Source: JBMNNU01 sp050942695
GTDB taxonomy: Bacteria; Chloroflexota; UBA6077
Length of the DNA stretch: 13,539 nucleotides
Assembly (NCBI GenBank): GCA_050942695.1
Contig: JBMNNU010000067.1
Coordinates: 1 to 13,539 of the forward strand
Direction of reading: 5' to 3'
Both the position numbers and the translations under genes were made by a program. The first letter of the stretch is position 1. The number at the start of each line of letters is the position of its first letter. Shown piece by piece: positions 1 to 6,899 of this stretch. Below the pieces are notes generated by a model, which saw only the letters and a list, made by a program, of their open reading frames with translations, made no database searches and was not told the origin of the DNA.

Positions 1-1
1 G

Positions 2-613
2 GAAGCGGCAAAGGAGCAATCACTGAAGCGCTTCATCTACGCCTCATCCTCGTCCATCTACGGCGATGTGGATACGCTGCCTGTGTCCGAAGATACACCC
101 CCTAGACCGGTCTCCCCTTATGGTGTGACCAAGCTGGCTGGGGAGCATCTTTGCCAGCTCTACTGGGTCAACTACGGCGTTCCGGCCGTTTCACTGCGAT
201 ATTTCACCGTCTATGGCCCGCGCCAGAGGCCCGATATGGGGTTCCACCGATTCATCCGAGCCATGCTAACCGAAGATGAGATCACCATCTACGGAGACGG
301 CAACCAGACCCGCGATTTTACCTTTATCAGCGATGCGGTAGCGGCAAATCTAGCCTGTATGGAGTCCGAGGTATCAGGCCGGCAATTCAACATCGGCGGG
401 GGAAGCTGCGTTTCAGTCAACAACATCCTGGACATCCTGGAGTCGGTCTCGGGGATCCAAGTTAAAAGGCGCTACATCGAAACCCAAAAAGGGGACGTAC
501 GCCACACCTTCGCTGACACAACTAGAGCCAGAGAAGCGCTTGGCTTCAAGCCATCCGTCTCGATCGAAGATGGTCTCCGCCAGGAGTATGAATGGCTACG
601 AGCCACGTTGTAG
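2..613 (+). CDS. NAD-dependent epimerase/dehydratase (UDP-sugar 4-epimerase type), 5' end missing
   Basis: The frame is open from the window edge to TAG and gives 203 residues of an extended short-chain dehydrogenase/reductase. The visible part starts just before the catalytic Ser stretch YASSSSIYG (residues 13-21) and contains the YxxxK pair as YGVTK (Tyr40, Lys44). It then has RYFTVYGPRQRP (67-78) and IYGDGNQTRDFTFISDAV (96-113), the substrate-binding region typical of UDP-glucose/UDP-glucuronate 4-epimerases. The family is usually about 310 residues, so roughly 100 N-terminal residues with the NAD-binding GxxGxxG fold lie outside the window. In the cytoplasm it would supply a nucleotide sugar to the glycosyltransferases that follow. 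The exact sugar cannot be told from sequence; GDP-mannose-type dehydratases share this fold. A GTG at 68 is internal, not the start. Confidence 0.9.
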   Translation, partial: EAAKEQSLKRFIYASSSSIYGDVDTLPVSEDTPPRPVSPYGVTKLAGEHLCQLYWVNYGVPAVSLRYFTVYGPRQRPDMGFHRFIRAMLTEDEITIYGDGNQTRDFTFISDAVAANLACMESEVSGRQFNIGGGSCVSVNNILDILESVSGIQVKRRYIETQKGDVRHTFADTTRAREALGFKPSVSIEDGLRQEYEWLRATL

Positions 614-650
614 CGGGAATCAAAAAGATACATTAAACAAGGTTTATATT

Positions 651-1829
651 ATGGGTAAAAACATCAGATCCAGACCCATTCGGGTCTTGGAGGTGATGGA
701 GGCTACCATAGGTGGCACCAAACGCCATCTCCTTGCTTTAGTGCGGGGGCTGGATCGGTCGATATTTGACGTAGAGATCGCTGCGCCTCGGATTCGCTCT
801 GAAGCTTTCGACGATACCTCCTTTTCCACGGAAGTACAGGAGGCCAACATCAAGCAACATTTCATAGGCATGCGCCGAGAGATCGCGCCTCTCTCCGATT
901 CGAGCTGTTTCCTGCAGCTATTCAACCTGATGGTTCGCGGCCGATACGATCTGGTCCACACCCACAGCTCAAAAGCGGGATTTCTAGGGCGGCTTGCAGC
1001 TAAGTTAGCGCGAGTGCCGGCCGTGGTACACACGCCTCATGGTTTCTACTTCCTCAACCAAGGCGCCGGCCCTAAACGCAACTTCTACCTGCAACTGGAG
1101 AAGCTCGCGGGATACGCCACAGATCGGCTAATCGCCCTTTCCCCTACAGAGCTTTCAGAGGCCGTGAATAACAACATCATCAAACCGGAAAAGGTTGCGT
1201 TGATTGAAAACGGCATCAAGCTACCGGAACCTCCAGATGCTACAACCCTAGAAAGCTTGAGATCGTCTGTAGCTCCGGGTGCACGGCAGTTGGTCTGCAC
1301 AGTAGCCCGTTTCACACCCCAAAAGGGACCCTTCGACTTCGTTCGTATGGCAGCGCTACTTTTGCAGATGGTTCCCGACGTTCAATTGGTCTGGTGCGGA
1401 GACGGGGAGTTGAGAGGCGATGTGGAGAAGCTTGCTCGGGAATTGGGAGTATCTAACCGGTTGCAATTTCTTGGTTTCCGAACCGACGTGCTGGATATCA
1501 TGGCAGCCTCGGACGTGTTTGTTCTTACGTCTCACTGGGAAGGGTTACCCTATACGATCCTGGACGCAATGGCCTTGGGGAAACCGGTCGTGGCGACAGC
1601 AGCAGTCGGGACGCGCGATATCGTTCAGGATGGTACCACCGGGCTGCTCACACCTGTCGGTGACCCGCAAGCTGCCGCTAGAGCGGTCGCGCGGCTTCTG
1701 GCCGCACCGCAAGAAGCCCGATCTATGGGGCTAGCCGGCAAGCAACTGGTGCTACGCCGCTACTCTCAGGAAGCCATGGTCAAACGTACTGGACAGCTAT
1801 ATCTAGATCTTGTAACATTATCACCTTAG
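651..1829 (+). CDS. GT4-family glycosyltransferase
   Basis: This 392-residue protein is a GT-B retaining glycosyltransferase, expected to move a sugar from a nucleotide donor to a growing lipid-linked glycan at the inner face of the membrane. The N-terminal acceptor domain has an EATIGGTKRHL glycine loop (17-27), HTHSSKAGFLGRLAAK (103-118) and VHTPHGF (126-132). The donor domain has VARFTPQKGP (218-227) with the usual phosphate-binding Arg/Lys, and EGLPYTILDAMALGKPVV (297-314). The usual EX7E pair is EX7D here (Glu297, Asp305). The frame is open upstream from 540, but that region overlaps the epimerase; ATG 651 is chosen because it lies 37 nt past the epimerase stop, has AAGG at 639-642 and matches the family N-terminus. 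Acceptor and donor are unknown. Confidence 0.9.
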   Translation: MGKNIRSRPIRVLEVMEATIGGTKRHLLALVRGLDRSIFDVEIAAPRIRSEAFDDTSFSTEVQEANIKQHFIGMRREIAPLSDSSCFLQLFNLMVRGRYDLVHTHSSKAGFLGRLAAKLARVPAVVHTPHGFYFLNQGAGPKRNFYLQLEKLAGYATDRLIALSPTELSEAVNNNIIKPEKVALIENGIKLPEPPDATTLESLRSSVAPGARQLVCTVARFTPQKGPFDFVRMAALLLQMVPDVQLVWCGDGELRGDVEKLARELGVSNRLQFLGFRTDVLDIMAASDVFVLTSHWEGLPYTILDAMALGKPVVATAAVGTRDIVQDGTTGLLTPVGDPQAAARAVARLLAAPQEARSMGLAGKQLVLRRYSQEAMVKRTGQLYLDLVTLSP

Positions 1830-1843
1830 AGGAGGGTGCCCAT

Positions 1844-3256
1844 TTGAAGGGATTCAGTAGCCGCTTCATCCTCTTCCTCTTTTGCGCCGATATCCTGTTC
1901 ACAGAGCTCGCAATCTTGCTGGCCGAATATGTTCGAGAGATCTTCCCTTTCGGCCGGGAGAGCGCGGGCATGAGCTTTTTCCATCTGCCCATCATCATCG
2001 CTGTGGCGTTGCTGTGGGCATTCTTCCTTCGCTTATTCGGCGCTTACGACCCCAAACGCCTTAACTCTTTCGTCGATGAGGGGCGCGCTGTGTTGCTGGC
2101 GGTCCTGGCAGGTATGATCGCCCTCTCATCATTCTTCTACCTGTTCAACCTGGAGTACCGTTCTCGAATGTCCTTTGTGTATTTCCTGGGCATCGACCTG
2201 GTGCTTCTCATCAACTACCGGCTGATAACGCGCTACATAGTCCGGTCGCTAGTGGCCGGAGGGTATAGTACCCGCAGAGTGATACTGGTAGGAGCAACCA
2301 AATCAGGAAGAGAGCTAGCCTACATCATCCGGTGCCAACCCTGGTCCGGTCTCGTAGTGGTAGGCTTCGTTGACGATGACCCAGCCTTGCAGGGTACGCA
2401 GATCGATGGACGGCCAGTGCTATCAACCACCAGCGATCTGTCCAGGATAATCTCCGAGTACAATGTGGACGACGTCATCGTCGCTCTCCCCGGTCGGGAA
2501 CATGACAAAATCGCGGAGATCGTTCTGAGCCTGCAGGTTCATCCCGTACGGGTGCGGATCGTTCCCGATCTCTTCGAGATGGTCTCCGTGCGCGCCCACG
2601 TCGAAGACTTCTGGGGCGTTCCGCTCATCGGCCTACGGGACCCGGTTATCACCGGCTTCGACAGGGTCTTTAAACGGGCCTTCGACCTGGTCGTCGCCTC
2701 TTTGCTGCTGGTGTTACTCAGTCCAGTCATGTTGCTGATAGCACTGGCTATCAAAATGGAGTCCGACGGGCCAGCCCTGTTCAAACAGGAAAGAGTTGGA
2801 GAAAACGGAAGGCTATTCTCCATATACAAATTCCGAACGATGATCCAGGGGGCCGACAAACTGATCCCTAAGCTGGAAGAGCAGGGAATCTACGCCAATG
2901 GTGTATACAAAGTAAAGGACGATCCCAGGGTTACACGGGTAGGCCGTGTCCTCCGGCGGATGAGCTTGGACGAACTGCCTCAACTCTTCAACGTGTTAAA
3001 GGGTGAGATGAGTCTGGTAGGGCCTCGCCCGGAGCAACCATGGATCGTGGAGCGATATGAGAGCTGGCAGCGAAAACGGCTCTCGGTGATGCCCGGAATG
3101 ACCGGTTGGTGGCAGGTCAACGGCAGAAGCGACCGTCCACTCTATCTCAATACCGAGCTAGATCTGTACTACATCCAGAACTACTCCCCTATTCTCGATA
3201 TCAAAATCCTTTGGAAAACCATCTGGGTCGTTTTGAAGGGCAAGGGCGCGTATTAG
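1844..3256 (+). CDS. Polyprenyl-phosphate sugar-1-phosphate transferase (WbaP/WcaJ type)
   Basis: This 470-residue membrane enzyme would start glycan synthesis by moving a hexose-1-phosphate from a UDP-sugar to undecaprenyl phosphate. It has the full large-form layout: four hydrophobic segments near 6-28, 47-67, 82-102 and 110-128, a Rossmann-like middle domain (about 143-240, RRVILVGATKSGRELAY), a membrane helix at 281-303, and the catalytic domain. Catalytic-region motifs are LFSIYKFRTM (324-333), MSLDELPQLFNVLKGEMSLV (373-392), GPRPE (393-397) and PGMTGWWQVNGRS (417-429). The start is TTG at 1844, preceded by a strong GAGGAGGG-type site near 1829-1836, so the unusual start is well supported. 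It lies 14 nt after the glycosyltransferase, which fits one operon. Length is normal for the family. Sugar specificity (glucose, galactose or another) is not readable. Confidence 0.93.
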   Translation: MKGFSSRFILFLFCADILFTELAILLAEYVREIFPFGRESAGMSFFHLPIIIAVALLWAFFLRLFGAYDPKRLNSFVDEGRAVLLAVLAGMIALSSFFYLFNLEYRSRMSFVYFLGIDLVLLINYRLITRYIVRSLVAGGYSTRRVILVGATKSGRELAYIIRCQPWSGLVVVGFVDDDPALQGTQIDGRPVLSTTSDLSRIISEYNVDDVIVALPGREHDKIAEIVLSLQVHPVRVRIVPDLFEMVSVRAHVEDFWGVPLIGLRDPVITGFDRVFKRAFDLVVASLLLVLLSPVMLLIALAIKMESDGPALFKQERVGENGRLFSIYKFRTMIQGADKLIPKLEEQGIYANGVYKVKDDPRVTRVGRVLRRMSLDELPQLFNVLKGEMSLVGPRPEQPWIVERYESWQRKRLSVMPGMTGWWQVNGRSDRPLYLNTELDLYYIQNYSPILDIKILWKTIWVVLKGKGAY

Positions 3257-3269
3257 TACGGAGGAATCC

Positions 3270-4031
3270 ATGGAACTGGTTGTTCTGGGCACAGGCGCAG
3301 CCTATCCCGGCCCGCGACAAGCCTGCTCAGGTTACATGATCCGGGATAGGCAAACGGGGCTGTTAATTGATTGTGGCAACGGCGTCGTCAGCAGGTTGCA
3401 AGAAGCCGGTGAGATGGACAACCTGACGGCGCTTATCTTCAGCCACATCCATGCCGACCATCTCCTGGATATCTTTCCCCTCTTCTACTCTCGCCTATAC
3501 GCAAAGGGCAAAAGCTACCCTCGCCTGCCCCTGTATTTACCACCCGGCGAAACCGACCGTTTTGCGAAAATTGCCGAAGTGCTTAGAGTGGAACCAAACA
3601 AGCTTTTCCAGGGGACTTTCGACATCGCAGAGTACGATCCTGATAGGGGATTGAATATCGATAGCCTCAACCTCTCTTTCGTCCGCAACCAGCACCCCAT
3701 CCCCACCTACGCCATCAGAGTTGATAGCGGCAGCTCATCCCTCATCTACTCATCGGACACAGGGCCGTCCTCCGAACTGGAGGCACTCGCCAAAGGATGC
3801 CAGCTAGCCCTGTTCGAGGCTACTTTGGATGAAGCTGATTACAAGCCCGAGCATCCCATCCACCTGACCCCTCGGCTGGCAGCGGAAATCGCCAAGAAAG
3901 CTGGCGTCCAAAAGCTGCTCCTCACCCACCTATGGCCCTTCTACGACCGCCAGGCGATGTTAGCCCAGGCTCAGCAGGCTTTCCAGGCCACAGAGCTAGC
4001 CGAGGAATTAAAGCGTTATACTATCGCTTGA
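3270..4031 (+). CDS. MBL-fold metallo-hydrolase (RNase Z-like)
   Basis: This 253-residue protein has the metallo-beta-lactamase fold and a complete set of metal ligands: LGTGAAYPGP (6-15), FSHIHADHLLD (57-67, giving His59, His61, Asp63, His64), His142 in NQHPIPTY, Asp163 in YSSDTGPS and His220 in LLLTHLWP. The order and the GTGAAYPGPRQACSGY opening resemble RNase Z/ElaC and related phosphodiesterases, but the chain is shorter than typical RNase Z (about 300 residues) and has no clear long exosite arm, so it is better called a general MBL hydrolase. GGAGGA at 3260-3265 precedes ATG 3270, and the gap to the upstream gene is 13 nt, so it is co-transcribed with glycan genes. A phosphodiester or nucleotide-type substrate is a guess from the family. 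No signal peptide is visible; it should be cytoplasmic. Confidence 0.88.
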   Translation: MELVVLGTGAAYPGPRQACSGYMIRDRQTGLLIDCGNGVVSRLQEAGEMDNLTALIFSHIHADHLLDIFPLFYSRLYAKGKSYPRLPLYLPPGETDRFAKIAEVLRVEPNKLFQGTFDIAEYDPDRGLNIDSLNLSFVRNQHPIPTYAIRVDSGSSSLIYSSDTGPSSELEALAKGCQLALFEATLDEADYKPEHPIHLTPRLAAEIAKKAGVQKLLLTHLWPFYDRQAMLAQAQQAFQATELAEELKRYTIA

Positions 4032-4110
4032 GGGCGCCTGTAACCATAGCAGCCCTGCAACTGGCTGTACGATGAAACCCCTGTGCTAAGCTGGTAAAGT
4101 AAGGAGCGAC

Positions 4111-5220
4111 ATGCGCATCGCGATTGACGCAAGACTAGTATCTTACGCCGTAGGCGGTATCAGCCAGTACACCGTCAGGTTAATTAACGCTCTAGCCGGA
4201 CTTCGTACAGGCCACGATATCCTTGTGCTGGAAAGCCAGAAGATGGGGAATGATTTCCCATGGCCCGACGAAGTGAGGAGAGTCAAGATGATAACCCCTC
4301 CTCACAACCGCTTCGAGCAGATCACCCTGCCGATGGAATTGCTCCGGATTCCTACTGATCTGCTGCACAGCCCCGACTTCATCCCGCCCTTCAGGTACCG
4401 ATCCCGATCCGTTATCACTATCCACGACCTAGCCTTTCTACGCTTTCCACACCTGTTGACCACCGAGAGCGCGAGCTACTATGGGCAGATAAACAAGGCG
4501 GTCAAGCGAGCCGATCAGATCATCGCCGTCTCACACTCTACCAGTCAGGATATTCTCGATCTGCTGGATGTGGATCCCCAAAAAGTCACCGTCGTGTACT
4601 CGGCGGCCGCGCCGGAATGCCGGCCATTAACCGATACCGAAAAACAAGAGCGAAGGAAGCGGTTGGGATTACCGGATAGATTCGTCCTGTTCGTCGGGAC
4701 CCTCGAGCCGCGCAAGAACCTGCCCACCCTGCTGGAGGCATTCCTCAGGGTATGGCAGGAGCACCGGGTGCCTCTGGTGGTAGTTGGTGGCAAGGGGTGG
4801 CTATATGAAAGGGTGTTTATGACCTTGGAGAGACTCCGCTTCACCGAGGAGCAGGTTCATTTGGTGGGCACAGTTCCATCACACCAGTTGGCCGACTATT
4901 ACGGCTGCGCTACCTGTCTGGTTATGCCATCTCTATATGAGGGGTTTGGGCTGCCGGCCCTCGAGGCGATGGCGTGCGGCACACCGGTAGTTGTTTCTAA
5001 CGTCTCGTCTCTTCCGGAGATAGTAGGAGATTCCGGGTTACAGGTGAGCCCCGAGGATGTTGAAGGGCTCGCTGAAGCCCTAATAAGGCTGCTGGCAGAC
5101 CACGAGCTAAGGCGAAAGTTGGGAGAGATGGCTCTGAGACGGGCTGCATCTTTCTCCTGGGATAGGACCGCCAGGGAAACCCTAGCGGTGTATCAACGAG
5201 CGGTGAGCGCAAGCCAGTGA
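4111..5220 (+). CDS. GT4-family glycosyltransferase (mannosyltransferase-like)
   Basis: This 369-residue GT-B enzyme carries classic GT4 signatures. The N-terminus has MRIAIDARLVSYAVGGISQY with the glycine loop at 15-16, then TIHDLAFLRFP (103-113) and IIAVSHSTSQDI (137-148). The donor domain has FVGTLEPRKNLPTLLEAF (194-211) and YEGFGLPALEAMACGTPVVV (276-295) with an intact EX7E pair (Glu277, Glu285). It resembles WbdB/MtfB-like mannosyl- or rhamnosyltransferases, but the donor is not provable. AAGGAG at 4101-4106 sits five bases before ATG 4111. The preceding gap of 79 nt is the largest among the first six genes and holds no convincing promoter or terminator. The next glycosyltransferase overlaps its stop codon, so the two are probably translationally coupled and act in consecutive steps. 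Confidence 0.92.
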   Translation: MRIAIDARLVSYAVGGISQYTVRLINALAGLRTGHDILVLESQKMGNDFPWPDEVRRVKMITPPHNRFEQITLPMELLRIPTDLLHSPDFIPPFRYRSRSVITIHDLAFLRFPHLLTTESASYYGQINKAVKRADQIIAVSHSTSQDILDLLDVDPQKVTVVYSAAAPECRPLTDTEKQERRKRLGLPDRFVLFVGTLEPRKNLPTLLEAFLRVWQEHRVPLVVVGGKGWLYERVFMTLERLRFTEEQVHLVGTVPSHQLADYYGCATCLVMPSLYEGFGLPALEAMACGTPVVVSNVSSLPEIVGDSGLQVSPEDVEGLAEALIRLLADHELRRKLGEMALRRAASFSWDRTARETLAVYQRAVSASQ

Positions 5221-6464
5221 AGATCCTGTTTATCACACCTCAACTGCCCTTCACACCGAGACAGGGCACCCAGATCAGAAACTACTACCTGCTTAAAGCG
5301 GCAGCAACTGCCCATGAGGTAGATCTGCTGTCCTTTGCCCGGCCGGATGAGGGTTTGGGCATCGAGCCGCATTTTGAGACCTGGAAATATCGAAGTGACG
5401 AAGCCCTGGGTCTCTGCCACAAAGTAGAGACGGTACCCATTCCCAGTCGCGGCACAACGTCACGGCTCAAAACGCTGTTCACTTCCCTTGAACCGGATCT
5501 TGCAAGAAGATTGGCTTCCAGAGAATTCGATGCCGCCCTCAAGTCCCTGCTGAACAGGCATCGCTACGATGTCGTACAGGTGGAGGGGCTGGAGATGGCC
5601 AGATACATACCCACCGTCATCGCCGCTGCACCTGGAACCCCCATAGTCTTCGACGATCACAACGTGGAGTACCTACTTCAACTCCGGACTGCCGCTGTGG
5701 ACGCACGACACGTACTCTCCTGGCCTAAAGCTCTGTATTCGGGGGTCCAATGGCTAAAGCTGAAACGGTACGAGAGGCTGGTATGCCGGAGTTCCAATGT
5801 CGTCCTGGCCGTATCTCAATTGGACGCCAAAGCATTGAGTGAGTTAGGTGCGGCAGGTCCCGTCACCGTAGTACCCAACTGCATCGACGTTGGATACTAC
5901 CGGCGGAATCCCAGTACCGCTCGCGATCCAGCGACTATACTTTTCACCGGCACTATGGATTACCGGCCTAACGTCGACGCCGTGCGTTGGTTTGCTTTGG
6001 AGATATTGCCACGAGTCGCCGCTCGCAAACCGCATGTCAGGTTTCGGATCGTCGGACGCTCCCCCACCACCGCGGTGATGGATCTGGCCCACCATCATCC
6101 CGCTGTCGAGGTAGTGGGTGCTGTGGAAGACATCCGTCCATATCTCTTCCACAGCACCTTATGTGTAGTGCCAATTCGTATGGCAGGAGGGGCGCGACTG
6201 AAGATCCTCGAGGCGCTGGCGGCGGAGCTACCGGTGGTATCCACCAGCATGGGAGCCGAGGGTATAGACTCCATTTCAGGGCAAGGGGTGCTCCTGGCGG
6301 ATATACCCGAAGACTTCGCTGCATCTATACTGAGACTGATGGACGACCAGGAATTGAACCAGCAGATGGGTTTGGCTGGACGCCAAGTCGTAGAGCAAAA
6401 GTACGATTGGAAACAGATTGCCCCACGGTTGCTGGGGGTTTACGACGCTATCAGGAAAAAGTGA
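5217..6464 (+). CDS. GT4-family glycosyltransferase (exopolysaccharide/EpsH1-associated type)
   Basis: This 415-residue glycosyltransferase starts at GTG 5217 and overlaps the upstream stop in a GTGA junction. The N-terminus MKILFITPQLPFTPRQGTQI is typical of GT4 enzymes linked to exopolysaccharide clusters. Later motifs are VFDDHNVEYLL (144-154), VLAVSQLDA (196-204), VPNCIDVGYY (219-228), FTGTMDYRPNVDAVRWF (243-259) and RMAGGARLKILEALA (321-335), the last being the donor-phosphate site in place of the more common EGFGLPxLEA form. This variant resembles the Stp1/PEP-CTERM-locus glycosyltransferase group. It should act on the lipid-linked glycan at the cytoplasmic membrane. With no separate strong ribosome-binding site, it probably relies on ribosomes finishing the upstream gene. 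Confidence 0.9.
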   Translation: MKILFITPQLPFTPRQGTQIRNYYLLKAAATAHEVDLLSFARPDEGLGIEPHFETWKYRSDEALGLCHKVETVPIPSRGTTSRLKTLFTSLEPDLARRLASREFDAALKSLLNRHRYDVVQVEGLEMARYIPTVIAAAPGTPIVFDDHNVEYLLQLRTAAVDARHVLSWPKALYSGVQWLKLKRYERLVCRSSNVVLAVSQLDAKALSELGAAGPVTVVPNCIDVGYYRRNPSTARDPATILFTGTMDYRPNVDAVRWFALEILPRVAARKPHVRFRIVGRSPTTAVMDLAHHHPAVEVVGAVEDIRPYLFHSTLCVVPIRMAGGARLKILEALAAELPVVSTSMGAEGIDSISGQGVLLADIPEDFAASILRLMDDQELNQQMGLAGRQVVEQKYDWKQIAPRLLGVYDAIRKK

Positions 6465-6489
6465 CGGGTTAACGAGGGAGTATCGCAAT

Positions 6490-6783
6490 ATGATCGTAGG
6501 TGCCTGCCGGGTAGTGCTGTTTCTGCCGGAGTCTCACTCACTCAAAGAGAAGCGCCACGTAATCAAGTCGATCTTAGCTCGAGTGCACAACCAATTTAAC
6601 GTCTCTGCAGCCGAGGTAGAAGAGCAGGATCTTTGGCAACGAGCCGTCCTGGGTGTCGCTGTGGTCACTAACGACACTCACCATGCCAACGAGGTGCTCT
6701 CCAGCGTAGTCAACTTCATCCAGAACGCCAATCCAGCCGCTGAGATGACCGATTACGAGATAGATATTGCGCCGATTTTATGA
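6490..6783 (+). CDS. DUF503 family protein (YlxP-like)
   Basis: This 97-residue protein matches the DUF503/YlxP family along its whole length: a short first strand (MIVGACRVVLFLPESHSLKEKR, residues 1-22), then VIKSILARVHNQFNVSAAEV (24-43), the hallmark EQDLWQRAVLGVAVVTND (45-62) and a C-terminal strand ending EIDIAPIL. The frame stays open upstream into the glycosyltransferase, but GAGGGAG at 6474-6480 and the family N-terminus place the start at ATG 6490. In Bacillus the ylxP gene sits between infB and rbfA in the nusA operon and its molecular role is not established. Here it lies 25 nt after a glycosyltransferase and before a glycoside hydrolase, away from translation genes. The family call is firm; function is unknown. 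Confidence 0.9.
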   Translation: MIVGACRVVLFLPESHSLKEKRHVIKSILARVHNQFNVSAAEVEEQDLWQRAVLGVAVVTNDTHHANEVLSSVVNFIQNANPAAEMTDYEIDIAPIL

Positions 6784-6818
6784 GATATTAAGAGGGCATC
6801 AAAAGGTCGTCGTCAACC

Positions 6819-6875
6819 CTGGGGGCGTCCTAAGCCCCGCTAGTAGGGGCTCTGCCCCCTTCTGGACTGCCCCAG
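6819..6875 (+). terminator. GC-rich nested hairpin between DUF503 and glycoside hydrolase
   Basis: GGGGGC (6821-6826) can pair with GCCCCC (6854-6859), and inside it AGCCCC (6833-6838) pairs with GGGGCT (6846-6851) around a 7-nt loop. A rival outer pairing is CTGGGG (6819-6824) with CCCCAG (6870-6875). No T-run follows, so it is not a textbook intrinsic terminator. It could attenuate transcription, protect the upstream mRNA end, or be a copy of a dispersed GC-rich repeat. It sits in the 116-nt gap ahead of the hydrolase gene and would lower that gene's expression if it stops transcription. Confidence 0.4.
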
Positions 6876-6899
6876 AGTCTGAAAAGGTAAGGATTGCCC

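Noticed and set aside
4050..4067. CAGCC/GGCTG hairpin in the 79-nt gap after the MBL hydrolase
   Set aside because: Only 5 bp with an 8-nt loop and no T-run; not strong enough to call a terminator.
5987..6472. 161-codon + strand ORF overlapping the third glycosyltransferase
   Set aside because: Overlaps the conserved donor domain in another frame; low-complexity Gly/Arg-rich product without a family.
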